Below, in pieces: positions 7,521-16,344 of a stretch of DNA of 64,000 nt. The notes beneath the pieces are model-generated. The model saw only the letters and a program-made list of their open reading frames with translations. It was not told the DNA's origin and did not search any database. Position numbers and translations under genes: made by a program. How positions within the stretch are numbered: the first letter of the stretch is position 1; the number at the start of each line of letters is the position of its first letter. The DNA comes from Candidatus Rhabdochlamydia oedothoracis (GTDB taxonomy: Bacteria > Chlamydiota > Chlamydiia > Chlamydiales > Rhabdochlamydiaceae), in assembly GCF_019453995.1 (NCBI RefSeq), contig NZ_CP075587.1:248001-312000 (forward strand), in the 5' to 3' direction.

Positions 7521-8174
7521 TTAAGAGGGATTGTAAATTTTGAATTCTGCACGTCTATTTTTGGCCCAAGCCCCTCTGCTGCATTCTCGAATAGCGGGTT
7601 TTTCTTTTCCATAGGAAACGGTGTGGACTCTTTCTGGATGGACTCCTTTTTGGACAAGCATAGAACGGATATAGTTAGCTCGTCTAGCTCCAAGAGAGAG
7701 GTTGTATTGCTCTGGCCCTCTTTCATCGCAGTGTCCTTCAACAAAAATAAACAACTGGGGATTTTTCTTGAGGTATTGTGAAATTTGATCGATGATTTGG
7801 TAGTAGTTTTTCCCCTCAATTGTATCTTTATCTGTATGGAAATAAAGGGTTCTAAAAATCTCTGCTTCAAATCCTTTAGGACAGCTAAATCCTTCAATTC
7901 CAGGCAGCCTTCCTCCTCCAGGGTCGTTTTTAGGAGGGGGAATAGCTGCTTCGCTAAACTGTTGCTGCAGGTCTTCTTCATTTAATGCAATAAACTCTTC
8001 TTCCATAGGACCTAGAAGATGGTCATAAGGGTCATTTGCATAATCCCATAAATCATTTGCCTTTTTATAATTACTAGATGTCAAGCTGTCTTTCCAGACA
8101 GAGAATCTATTTCCCATACACCCTGTTAAAAAACAGGTGCAGCTCAAAATTCCTATAATGGTTTTTTTATTCAT
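7521..8174 (-). CDS. pal: Peptidoglycan-associated lipoprotein Pal
   Basis: The 217-residue protein has a lipoprotein signal with lipobox LTGC near residue 19. Its C-terminal OmpA-like domain (about 105-215) carries the peptidoglycan-binding core FVEGHCDERGPEQYNLSLGA, then RRANYIRSMLV and VSYGKEKP. Pal anchors the outer membrane to peptidoglycan and works with TolB and the inner-membrane TolQRA motor. The middle (about 30-100) is a charged linker. It lies between tolB (12-nt gap) and the LysM gene in one operon. Confidence 0.93.
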   Translation of the reverse strand: MNKKTIIGILSCTCFLTGCMGNRFSVWKDSLTSSNYKKANDLWDYANDPYDHLLGPMEEEFIALNEEDLQQQFSEAAIPPPKNDPGGGRLPGIEGFSCPKGFEAEIFRTLYFHTDKDTIEGKNYYQIIDQISQYLKKNPQLFIFVEGHCDERGPEQYNLSLGARRANYIRSMLVQKGVHPERVHTVSYGKEKPAIRECSRGAWAKNRRAEFKIYNPS

Positions 8175-8186
8175 TTTTTTCCTCTC

Positions 8187-9560
8187 TTAAAGTCCCCAAT
8201 TAGGGTAGTGTTTTTTCCCAAGGCCTCGACTGATTTTAATAACTTGGGGTTGGTTTAAATTAACAACGTAAATTTCAGAGTTGCAATCTTGTGTAGAGTT
8301 AAAAATAATATGGTTGCTATTTGGAGCCCAAAAAGGATTTTCTTTATTACCAGGCCCTGAGGTTAGTTGCCACTCTTCGTTTTTTTCAAAATCGTAAATC
8401 CATATTTGCCGTATACCATTTGTTTTAGCACTATAAGCTAATTTTGTGCCATCAGAGGACCAAGATGGACAAGAGTTTTCTCGGTTTTTTTTAGTAATCA
8501 TAACAGCAGGGGGGCGTTTTTTATCAGAGTTTATAGAGATAATGAAAATCCGCGTTCCTCCATCTTTATTGGAAGCGAAAGCAATTTTAGAACCATCGGG
8601 GCTAAATGCAGGAGAAGCTTGTACTGCATGTGGGTGTGAATAGATTTGAATGGGTTTTTCCATTTTACCCGTTTCGGGTGAAAATGCTTGGAGAAATAGA
8701 TCTACACGGCCACTTGCATCAGAGATAAAGGCAATTTTATTTCTTTGGCTAGAAACAGCAGGTAGTAATTGATTTCCTCTTAAATGACTAACTCGTTTAG
8801 CTTTATCTGTTTTTGAAGCTTGAAAATAAATTTTAGGTTGACCTGTTTTATAGGATACAAAAAAGAAGCCTTCTTTAGAAGAGTTTTCTCTTTTAGGTAA
8901 TAAAACAGGGCTGATGCAATAAGTTTTTTCTGAAGTGACTTGACATGCATTAGCTCCATCCCAATCGCATTCCCAAATTTCAGAAATCCATTTTCCTGAT
9001 TCGTTATGTGGAATTTTTTGAGAGAATAAAATTCTGGTGCTAGCAACGCCTTCTATAGAAAACAAGGCTTTATGAAGAGCATCTGCTAATTTATGAATTT
9101 TTTTTCGGTCTTGCGATAAATTACCGCTAAGCAAAATAGGGCCGAATGTTTTCAAGCAAGACTTGCTGACATTAAAAAGATATAGGGTTAACTGCTTTTG
9201 GTTAACACAACATTTCAGTATATAAGGAATCCCAAATTTTTGCCAGTTTTGGATTTGAAAAGCTGCTGTTAGATCTTTGTTGCGGAGTAATTGTTCTTTA
9301 TCAGACGTTCTTTGACAAACCTTTGTAGATCCATTATAGTCCAGATCGTAGCAAAGAATAGCTTCTAATTGATTTAAATAATGGACATCAAAAACCGCTT
9401 TTTGAGAAAAGATTTTGCCTAAGTAGATCGGTTGTAGCTGACTTATAGTTGGTAAATGGACTCTAATTTCCTCTTCTATTTTCTCCGCACAAACCACCGA
9501 GGAGAAAAGGGTAATAAAAAGATAGACGCTGATAAAATAGATATAGATTTTAGAGAGCAT
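8187..9560 (-). CDS. tolB: Tol-Pal system protein TolB
   Basis: The 457-residue protein has a signal peptide (about 1-25, ending VVCA). An N-terminal alpha/beta domain comes next, then a beta-propeller made of WD40-like PD40 repeats. The repeats show as QASPAFSPDGSKIAFASNKD, CPSWSSDGTKLAYS and NPFWAPNSNHIIF. TolB sits in the periplasm and relays between Pal and TolA. It overlaps the end of the upstream TonB/TolA-like gene by 11 bp. It is somewhat longer than enterobacterial TolB, mainly in the N-terminal part. Confidence 0.92.
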   Translation of the reverse strand: MLSKIYIYFISVYLFITLFSSVVCAEKIEEEIRVHLPTISQLQPIYLGKIFSQKAVFDVHYLNQLEAILCYDLDYNGSTKVCQRTSDKEQLLRNKDLTAAFQIQNWQKFGIPYILKCCVNQKQLTLYLFNVSKSCLKTFGPILLSGNLSQDRKKIHKLADALHKALFSIEGVASTRILFSQKIPHNESGKWISEIWECDWDGANACQVTSEKTYCISPVLLPKRENSSKEGFFFVSYKTGQPKIYFQASKTDKAKRVSHLRGNQLLPAVSSQRNKIAFISDASGRVDLFLQAFSPETGKMEKPIQIYSHPHAVQASPAFSPDGSKIAFASNKDGGTRIFIISINSDKKRPPAVMITKKNRENSCPSWSSDGTKLAYSAKTNGIRQIWIYDFEKNEEWQLTSGPGNKENPFWAPNSNHIIFNSTQDCNSEIYVVNLNQPQVIKISRGLGKKHYPNWGL

Positions 9561-10236
9561 TGCAAAAAGTTAGGGTAAAAGTTTGTTCGTTATTAAGTGT
9601 GACTTTTTCATTGTATTTAGGTAATACAATGTTAGGTAAGCACTTTTCTAAATACAGTTTATTTGCTTTACTTTCTGCTTGAAGGACCAATAGCTCAATT
9701 ATTTTACCAGCTGGGCTGACTGTTATTTTTACCTTTACTTCTCCATATTCAGGAAGCTGTAGTATCTGAGTGAGCTCTTTAACCAATGATGCTGTATAGC
9801 TAGGTAATGTAGGCTCTTCTTGTGCAGGAGCCACAGCTACTTTAGAAGGTAAAGATGCTGTAACAATTGTACTGCTTTTGCATTGTTTATCATCTTTTTG
9901 TTCAATTTTCGCAATACTTTCTTCTAATTGTTTGAGAATAGAAGGAGGAATATCAAATTCTTGAAGTGGGGGTTTTGGAGTAGGGATTCTTCTTTTCCTC
10001 TGTTTTATAACAGAGGAACTCTTTTTAACTAACGGTTTTATGGGTTTTGGAATGGGTGTTTTTTTTGGGGTTAGACTTGTTGTTTGTGCATTAGGGTAAG
10101 AGGATTTTAAAGAGATGGTTTTTACAACAAGATTCTGCGGTTTTTTACTTTGTTTCTGCGGCTTTGATCCCATTAACATGCCCACAAACCCTATGTGGGC
10201 GCTTATCAACAAAAAGAGAAGAATCTTCTGATCCAT
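9550..10236 (-). CDS. TonB/TolA-like energy-transducing protein
   Basis: The 228-residue protein has one N-terminal membrane helix (LLFLLISAHIGFVGMLMG). A basic, proline- and lysine-rich periplasmic stretch follows (about 25-100, with TPKKTPIPKPIKP). The C-terminal TonB-like domain (about 145-228) contains VKVKITVSPAGKIIELLV and ends with TFTLTF. Between exbD and tolB it is placed to act as TolA, coupling the ExbB/ExbD proton motor to TolB-Pal. Chlamydia has a hypothetical protein (CT598) at the same place. The role is inferred from architecture and context. Confidence 0.75.
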   Translation of the reverse strand: MDQKILLFLLISAHIGFVGMLMGSKPQKQSKKPQNLVVKTISLKSSYPNAQTTSLTPKKTPIPKPIKPLVKKSSSVIKQRKRRIPTPKPPLQEFDIPPSILKQLEESIAKIEQKDDKQCKSSTIVTASLPSKVAVAPAQEEPTLPSYTASLVKELTQILQLPEYGEVKVKITVSPAGKIIELLVLQAESKANKLYLEKCLPNIVLPKYNEKVTLNNEQTFTLTFCNAL

Positions 10237-10240
10237 ACTC

Positions 10241-10663
10241 TCATCCAGATTTTACGATGACATCAAGCTGCTCAAATCCTGCTAATTCTGCTGCATTCTT
10301 AACAGATTGATAAACTCCAAATTGTGCTCTTTTATCGTGAAAAAGCTGCAGAGGGATATTGCCTTGTTTTTGATGAAGGTCTTTTAGGCAGTGCATTAAT
10401 TGTGCTTCAGAGATTCTTGTTTGATTTAACCAAATAGAATTATCTTCATGCACATAGATAGTAGCTATTGCATTTTCATAAACAGGGTAGGTTAATTCAG
10501 AAGAAAAAAAAGAGAGCTGTACACGATCTACTTCTACCATAGGGGCAATAAGAATAAATAAAATTAACACAACAAAAACGACATCAATTAGTGGGGTTAA
10601 ATTGACCAGGTTTTCTTCAGAGGAAATCTCTTGATAAGAGAACTGTCTTTTTTGACGCATCAA
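10241..10663 (-). CDS. exbD: ExbD/TolR biopolymer transport protein
   Basis: The 140-residue protein has a single membrane helix near residues 20-45, containing the family sequence LVNLTPLIDVVFVVLILFIL. The conserved Asp in PLID is the proton-motive residue of ExbD/TolR. A periplasmic domain follows. Its ATG overlaps the exbB stop (ATGA at 10660-10663), so translation is coupled. With exbB it forms the proton-driven motor of the Tol-Pal system. Confidence 0.9.
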   Translation of the reverse strand: MMRQKRQFSYQEISSEENLVNLTPLIDVVFVVLILFILIAPMVEVDRVQLSFFSSELTYPVYENAIATIYVHEDNSIWLNQTRISEAQLMHCLKDLHQKQGNIPLQLFHDKRAQFGVYQSVKNAAELAGFEQLDVIVKSG

Positions 10664-11409
10664 TCCAGATCCACCCTGCGATATTGTAGTTCTAAATAAG
10701 AAAGAAGCTCATATAAAAAATCCTGCATTTCTGAGGAATAATTGGAAATTCTATGTTTTAAGTAATTATAAGCAATTAAAGCGGGGATTGCAATAACAAG
10801 GCCTAAAACAGTGGTTGCCAAAGCTGTAGAAAGACCTCCTATAATCACACTATTAGAACCAATGGAGCTACTGTTTTGCAAACCTGAAAAAGTCACTAAA
10901 ATGCCCCAAACCGTTCCTAATAAACCTAAAAAAGGAGCAAGTGATACAATAGTTGGTAGAATAAATAGGTTTTTTTCGAGTTGTTTTACATGATAAGAAA
11001 TCGTGGTCAGTACATGGCTTTCCACAGCCTCTAAATCAGTAGAGGATAGATAGATCTTAGGCTTTTCCAAATCTTGTGTAGAAAAATACAAATTCTTGTT
11101 GAGAATTTCTCCTGTTTTTACTTTAAGAGATCCGAGAATATGAGCAAAAGGGTGCAGATCTTTACAAGCGTTTACCTCTTGTAAATCTATTTGTAGCATT
11201 CTTTCCTTTTGACTTGTGTAGTTTTTATAGAAAATTTGAGATAAACGAGCGGTTCTATGGGTAACTTTAATTTTCTGGATCAGTATAATCCAACAGATCA
11301 GAGAAAGGCCGATTAAGGCCAACATAATTGCTTTGCCAAAAACATCGGACTGGGCATAAGCATTGATAAATGTAGTAAAACTAGCTATTGGGATTTCAGG
11401 CATGATCAT
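10660..11409 (-). CDS. exbB: ExbB/TolQ proton channel protein
   Basis: The 249-residue protein has three membrane segments (about 25-45, 145-170 and 190-215). The MotA/TolQ/ExbB domain includes LAPFLGLLGTVWGILVTF and GGLSTALATTVLGLVIAIPA. It forms the inner-membrane pentamer around ExbD/TolR. It is the first gene of an eight-gene minus-strand run down to 5373 with only overlaps or gaps under 15 bp. The promoter must lie in the short space before the divergent gene at 11436, or within that gene's start. Confidence 0.92.
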   Translation of the reverse strand: MIMPEIPIASFTTFINAYAQSDVFGKAIMLALIGLSLICWIILIQKIKVTHRTARLSQIFYKNYTSQKERMLQIDLQEVNACKDLHPFAHILGSLKVKTGEILNKNLYFSTQDLEKPKIYLSSTDLEAVESHVLTTISYHVKQLEKNLFILPTIVSLAPFLGLLGTVWGILVTFSGLQNSSSIGSNSVIIGGLSTALATTVLGLVIAIPALIAYNYLKHRISNYSSEMQDFLYELLSYLELQYRRVDLD

Positions 11410-11435
11410 ACGAAGGGTTCTTCCCTAAAGAGATA

Positions 11436-12353
11436 ATGGGAAAAAAGAAATTTGTCAATCTTAAACATTCGATAGGAACGATTATCAACTTTTGTAGTTA
11501 TGACTTTGCTTTTCTATCTCTTTGTATACAGGCTGCTCAAGAGTTTTCCACACAAATTATTGTGCCTGTCTGTGATCATATGTTTAGCGGGGAAAAAGAA
11601 GATTCTCTTTTTTTACAAAAGGTTTATGCGCTTTTTCCTGATGTGCAATTCATTGAATTTCCTTTCAATATCTCTAAGAAACACGACCCTCATTATTGGC
11701 ATAATTTATCCCGTTTGATAGGTAGTTTTTTTTTACAAAAAGAGATTCAATATGTGCTCTTTCTCGATTGTGATGAAATTGTAGACACAAGCCATTTTAT
11801 AAAATGGCTAGAGCATTTTAACTATACTCAATACACAGCAATACGGCTTGCTAATTACTGGTATTTCCGCAGTAGCTCTTACCAGGCGACGAATTGGGAA
11901 GACACGCCTCTTTTCTTAAAAAAAACCAGAGAGAATCTACAAGCTCTTATGCATCCACAAGAAAGAGCGGGTACCTATTTCTCTGTGCAGTCAGAGAAAA
12001 AACGGATGTGCTTAAGCTTGGACAAAAAGCCCATGGTTCATCATTTTAGCTGGGTTCGGACAAAAGAACAGATGCTAAAAAAAGTATCTAATTGGGGCCA
12101 TCGTAAAGAGCGTAATTGGAAGCATTTAGTAGAGCAGGAGTTTTGTTCTTCTTTTCAAGGAACCGACTTTGTCCACGGTTACTGTTTTGAAACCGTGGAT
12201 CCTTTTACTATTGATTTATCAGCTCAACCTCTAGAAGTAGCCTCTAATGCTAGCATAGTGAGGCTTAAAGCTCATGAGGTACATTGTATCGATCTTTCTA
12301 TACATTTTGAAATTGATTTGCCTCAAATCGCTCATCTTTTAAAGCATTTTTAG
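11436..12353 (+). CDS. Predicted glycosyltransferase-like protein
   Basis: The 305-residue cytoplasmic protein lacks a signal peptide. An N-terminal GT-A-like region has alternating beta-strands and a DxD-type metal site in VLFLDCDEIVD (about residue 105). Later segments RLANYWYFRSSSYQATNW and KPMVHHFSWVRTKEQMLKKV resemble chlamydial conserved proteins and GT2/GT92-like enzymes. The ATG follows AAAGAGAT at good spacing. It is divergent from exbB with only 26 bp between. Its donor and acceptor are unknown. Confidence 0.6.
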   Translation: MGKKKFVNLKHSIGTIINFCSYDFAFLSLCIQAAQEFSTQIIVPVCDHMFSGEKEDSLFLQKVYALFPDVQFIEFPFNISKKHDPHYWHNLSRLIGSFFLQKEIQYVLFLDCDEIVDTSHFIKWLEHFNYTQYTAIRLANYWYFRSSSYQATNWEDTPLFLKKTRENLQALMHPQERAGTYFSVQSEKKRMCLSLDKKPMVHHFSWVRTKEQMLKKVSNWGHRKERNWKHLVEQEFCSSFQGTDFVHGYCFETVDPFTIDLSAQPLEVASNASIVRLKAHEVHCIDLSIHFEIDLPQIAHLLKHF

Positions 12354-12392
12354 TTCTAAAATAGTTAGTGAATTTTTATAAAAGTAGTATTA

Positions 12393-12687
12393 GAGCCTGT
12401 TTAAAATCTTCTCATTAAGGTATAATGATAGTTTTCATAAAACCTTTGGAGGTAGTTATGACCTGCTCTTATCCAAGCGATATTTCTCGTAAACAATTTA
12501 GCAAAATCCATCTAAGCGCCTGTTTAAAATCTTTTCATTAAGGTATAATGATAGTTTTCATAAAACCTTTGGAGGTAATTATGACCCGCTCTTATCCAAG
12601 CGATATCTCTCGTAAGCAATTTAACAAAATCCATCTAATACTTGAGTCTACACGCAAAAAAACACGTCCACGAATAGTTGATCTATA
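12393..12687 (+). mobile_element. Two stacked IS5 left-end fragments
   Basis: The IS5 left end (GAGCCTGTTTAAAATC) begins at 12393 and is cut at CATCTAA, where a second left end (GCGCCTGTTTAAAATC) starts at 12515. The cut is at a TAA, the normal target, so one IS5 inserted into another. The second is truncated at 12687 by the IS630-A copy, which entered at a TA. Confidence 0.75.
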
Positions 12688-13791
12688 CTAGTGCCGATTC
12701 AAACGGCTAGCTTAATGGGATTTAAGTCAACGACTTGAAACTTGTCGTTTATCCTACATTTCAAAATATCTGTTATTTTCGGTATCTCTTCTAAGAAGAA
12801 TCCTCTAATTGCCTGAAAAAAAGTCACCGACGTTTCGTAATATCGATTGTATACCGTCTTTTCCTTTAAGATCTTCCACAAGCGTTCAATAGGATTCAAA
12901 TTCGGCGAATAAGGAGGGAGATAGTGCACTTTAATCCTAGAAGACATCAGAAACTCTTCTAGTTTCTTATTTTTGTTTGATCTCGCATTATCCAAAATTA
13001 CATGAATAATTCGAGCCTCTGTCTGTTTTTCTAGCTTCTTGAAAAAATCGAGCATTGCATCGGCATCAACTGTCTTATATTCCTCTGTAAAAATCTTCAT
13101 TCCTGTCAGGCAAAGAGCTGCAGCAAAATGCAATCGCAATTGTTTCCCGGATGTCTGCAAAGTCTTTTGAACGCCTTTTTTGATCCATCCACATACGGCT
13201 TGGGACTGATGTTCAGGATGCACAGCATCTATGAAATAGATCTCTTCATCAGGGTTTAAGGTCTCCTTTAAAGCCCTATATTGTTCTATGAAAATTCGTT
13301 GTTTTTCAGGATCTAATTTCCCAGGAATCTTTTTAGGACGTTTATAAGCAAATCCGTGCTGTATGAGCCAATCTGTCATGCCACTTTGGGAATATTTTAT
13401 CCCATATTGCTCATGCACATAAGCTATGATCCCTTTGACTTTAAGATAGGTCTTTTCCTGTAGGTGTTTTAGTAGAGACTCTGTTTGGTCTTGTGAAGGT
13501 TTTGATTTGCTACCGCCTCGAGGGCTACTTCCAGTTTTATTTTCGGAATCATATTCTCTGAGGTATTCCTGAACAGTGATAGGGCTTATCCGGAGTGTTT
13601 TAGCAAGATTTTTTGTTGAGATACCCTCATCATAGCCCAAAATTACACAAAGCCTATTCCGTTCAGAATAGTCTTTTGGATGCTTTAACTTGTGTTCTAA
13701 GTCAGCTATCTGGCTAGGGATCAGTTTTTTCATGCTCAATAGCTTAACACAAAACAAAATATTTTTCTATACGATTGAATCGGAACCACTA
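12688..13791 (-). mobile_element. IS630-A, full-length copy (1104 bp)
   Basis: It is bounded by the inverted termini CTAGTGCCGATTCAAACGG and, at the other end, AGTGGTTCCGATTCAATCG read inward. Its length equals the tandem copies at 37481 and 38589. It inserted at a TA inside an IS5 fragment. Confidence 0.88.
12699..13733 (-). CDS. IS630-A transposase
   Basis: Starting at the ATG at 13733 the protein has 344 residues. An N-terminal HTH (RNRLCVILGYDEGISTKNLA) is followed by a winged-helix part, then the DDE domain: first Asp in EIYFIDAVHPEH, second in VILDNARSNK, Glu in YSPNLNPIERLWKIL. This is the Tc1/mariner-like IS630 family, which targets TA. A TTG 24 nt upstream also opens the frame but has no ribosome-binding site. 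The gene is intact and may be active. Confidence 0.9.
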   Translation of the reverse strand: MKKLIPSQIADLEHKLKHPKDYSERNRLCVILGYDEGISTKNLAKTLRISPITVQEYLREYDSENKTGSSPRGGSKSKPSQDQTESLLKHLQEKTYLKVKGIIAYVHEQYGIKYSQSGMTDWLIQHGFAYKRPKKIPGKLDPEKQRIFIEQYRALKETLNPDEEIYFIDAVHPEHQSQAVCGWIKKGVQKTLQTSGKQLRLHFAAALCLTGMKIFTEEYKTVDADAMLDFFKKLEKQTEARIIHVILDNARSNKNKKLEEFLMSSRIKVHYLPPYSPNLNPIERLWKILKEKTVYNRYYETSVTFFQAIRGFFLEEIPKITDILKCRINDKFQVVDLNPIKLAV

Positions 13792-13922
13792 TATACATGC
13801 CATAATTGCACACAAAGAAGGGGTTGCTCCTTAAACGGAGTAGGTTAAACTCTCCAATATAAACGAGATTTTTTCAAATCTCAAAACCGCTCATTAAAGA
13901 GCAAAAAAATGAGGAGCAACCT

Positions 13923-14954
13923 ATGAAGCATTATATTGGATTAGATGTATCAATGAAAAGAACTTTTATCTGTATATTAAATGAACAAGGTAAGATTGTC
14001 CATGAAGGTTCAGAAAAAACAGATCCTGATTTACTAGCAGATTATTTTTCCAAAAGAGATTTTCAAGAAATCGTTGTTGGCTTTGAAAGTGGATGTTTAT
14101 CTCATTACCTAGTCACAGGATTTAGAAAAAGAGCTATAGATCCCCTATGTATGGATGCAAGGAAGCTGAGTACGATTCTTGCTTTGAAAATAAATAAGAC
14201 AGACAAAAATGATGCACGAGGAATCGCAGAAGCCCTTCGATCAGGTATGTATACACGAGTACACTGTAAGCCCCAAGATTCAGTAGAAAAAAGCATTTTG
14301 TTAGTTTCCAGAAGAGCGCTAATTAAACAGCAAACGCAGTTAAAAAATACTGTAAGGGGCTTGCTTAAAAGTTACGGAATACGATTGGGATCTGTGGGAT
14401 CCAAAAGATTTTCGTCTGTGGTTGTAAAGCAGATAGAAAAACAGGAAAAAAGTATTGTTCTGAGCATAACCTCTCTATTAAATACCTTTGATAAGGTAGT
14501 TGAGGAAGTAGAAAAACTGGATAAAGAAATGCTTAAGCTGGTCAGTCAAGATAAAGAAGTACAACGGCTTATGACAATCCCTGGCGTAGGACCTGTAACA
14601 GCATTAACCTATAAAACAGAAATTTTTGATCCCACTCGTTTTAACGATTCTAAATCAGTAGGAGCCTATCTTGGTATGACGCCTAAACAGTATGCCTCCG
14701 GAGAGGTGCAAAGACAGGGAAGAATTTCAAAATGTGGATCCAGTGAACTTAGATCTCTATTAGTTGAAGCCGGAATAGTAATGCTGACACGAAGTAAGAA
14801 ATGGAGCAAGCTAAAAGCTTGGGGATTAAAAATCATGAGAAAAAAAGGAATGAAGAAAGCCGCCTTAGCAGTAGGTAGAAAGTTATCCGTAATTATGCAT
14901 AAGATGCTGATTGAACAAAAAGAATTTATTTACGGTGAGCCAAAGGCAGCTTAA
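13923..14954 (+). CDS. IS110 family transposase, copy 2
   Basis: The 343-residue protein is identical to the one at 3845-4876 except for Ile instead of Val in FICILNEQG and Tyr instead of Asp in LLADYFSKRD. All DEDD and C-terminal motifs are retained, with GLDVS, KNDARG, IPGVGPVTA and SKCGSSELR. It is intact and potentially active. Confidence 0.92.
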   Translation: MKHYIGLDVSMKRTFICILNEQGKIVHEGSEKTDPDLLADYFSKRDFQEIVVGFESGCLSHYLVTGFRKRAIDPLCMDARKLSTILALKINKTDKNDARGIAEALRSGMYTRVHCKPQDSVEKSILLVSRRALIKQQTQLKNTVRGLLKSYGIRLGSVGSKRFSSVVVKQIEKQEKSIVLSITSLLNTFDKVVEEVEKLDKEMLKLVSQDKEVQRLMTIPGVGPVTALTYKTEIFDPTRFNDSKSVGAYLGMTPKQYASGEVQRQGRISKCGSSELRSLLVEAGIVMLTRSKKWSKLKAWGLKIMRKKGMKKAALAVGRKLSVIMHKMLIEQKEFIYGEPKAA

Positions 14955-15275
14955 AAACGCATTTTTTTAGAAATAAAAACATTAGGAAAAGTGACTAAAA
15001 TTTTTTGCAGGAGAAAACCGAAGAAATAGGTAAAGACGACAAATGAGTTGGCTCTTAGAAGCCGTAATATACATTGTCTTGCCCATTTCATTTCGGATAG
15101 CATAATGGAGCGAAGAATCTAAAATAGTTTTCTTCAAAAAGACTCCGCAGAGAACCCTGGACTTATCTCCCGCATTAAACTTTGCTGTCCTAAGATCTTA
15201 AAAAACGCCTTTTATTTTGCAAGCAAAATATCGGCTCGGAGAGCTTATGAAGAATTAAGAGAATTTATATTCCCC
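14955..15275 (+). ncRNA. Candidate IS110 bridge RNA region, copy 2
   Basis: This is the same ~320-nt non-coding 3' region as at 4877-5197, with almost no changes (one seen is AAAACCG for AAAAACG). It is non-coding, conserved, and in the position where IS1111-type elements carry the bridge RNA. It is not verified by folding. Confidence 0.38.
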
Positions 15276-15293
15276 TTGTGTGCAATTAGAGAA

Positions 15294-16111
15294 CTCGTTT
15301 GTTTTTAAATTAAGATTTAACTAAGCAAAATTTCCTAGATAAAAGAGGTTGCAGTTCTTCCCGATATTTAGGAATATTTTCAAAAAAAGCACAAATTGCC
15401 TTCTTAAAATCTAAGAATTTTTCATAATATCGATTATTGCGGACTTTTTTATTCATGAATCGCCAAAGGCGTTCAATCAGATTGAGATCGGGAGAATAAG
15501 GAGGCAAGAATTTGATTTCTACTCTGGATGTTTTTAGGTAATTTGCAACGATTTTTGACCTATAGTAGGCAGCGTTATCGCATATAACCACGATTCTTTG
15601 TGCAAAAGGATACTTTTCTTCCAATTTTTTAAACAAATCAAGAGTAGATTGCGCATTGATAGAGTCGGAAGAAAGAGTTGTAACTTCTAAGCGCTTTACA
15701 TCTAAGGCTCCATTGATATTGATACGTTTACGTCCTGTATTTGTTAGCAATATAGCCTTAGATCCTTTTTCATACCATCCATAAGAGGGTTTGGAATTGT
15801 GTTGAGGATGAACCCCATCTAAATAAAGCAGTTGATCTGTTTGAGCGAGTTCTTTTTCTAGATTTTGCAATTCTTGTGAAAAAAGCTCTTTAGCTTCCTC
15901 ATTCACTTTTCCAGGAATCAGCTTAGGCTTTTTATAGGTAAAGTTTAACCGATGCAATAAAGAAACCATAGCTGATGGTGTATAACATATTCCAAAGTGG
16001 TCTTTGGCAAAATTGACAACTTGTTTAGCTGAACTGGGAGCTTCTTCTTTTACATATAGAAAATTTCAATGAATTTAGTGTTTGAAAAGTCTTTTTTCTA
16101 ATGCATTTCAG
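15294..16111 (-). pseudogene. IS630-B copy with internal deletion
   Basis: On the minus strand an open region (down to 15310) encodes the DDE part of a second IS630-type transposase: LLYLDGVHPQHN, IVVICDNAAYYRSK and LPPYSPDLNLIERLWRFMNK. The N-terminal HTH is missing. At about 16062 the sequence jumps straight from the left-end non-coding DNA into VKEEAPSSAKQV. The element end at 15294 abuts IS110 copy 2. Confidence 0.8.
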
Positions 16112-16344
16112 TATATCGATTATTGCGGACTTTTTTATTCATGAATCGCCAAAGGCGTTCAATCAGATTGAGATCGGGAGAATAAGGAGGCAAGAATTTG
16201 ATTTCTACTCTGGATGTTTTTAGGTAATTTGCAACGATTTTTGACCTATAGTAGGCAGCGTTATCGCATATAACCACGATTCTTTGTGCAAAAGGATACT
16301 TTTCTTCCAATTTTTTAAACAAAAAAGATTTTAAACAGGCTCTA
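16112..16344 (-). mobile_element. IS630-B internal fragment plus 19-bp IS5 end
   Basis: 16115-16324 repeats the IS630-B segment from KKLEEKYPF to NKKVRNNRY. 16326-16344 is the IS5 right end (GATTTTAAACAGGCTC), whose flanking TTA overlaps the hemB stop codon. Both are recombination leftovers. Confidence 0.7.

Larger units (their letters stand above)
13792..15293 (+). mobile_element. IS110 family (IS1111-type) element, copy 2
   Basis: Sub-terminal repeats lie at 13804-13815 and 15276-15287, spaced exactly as in copy 1. The left neighbour is again an IS630-A left end, and the right neighbour is the IS630-B right end beginning CTCGTTTG. The sequence is near-identical to copy 1. Confidence 0.85.

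Noticed and set aside
7517-7981. 154-codon minus-strand open frame overlapping pal
   Set aside because: It is antisense-free but out of frame with pal over its whole length, and pal has clear lipobox and OmpA motifs; it is a shadow frame.
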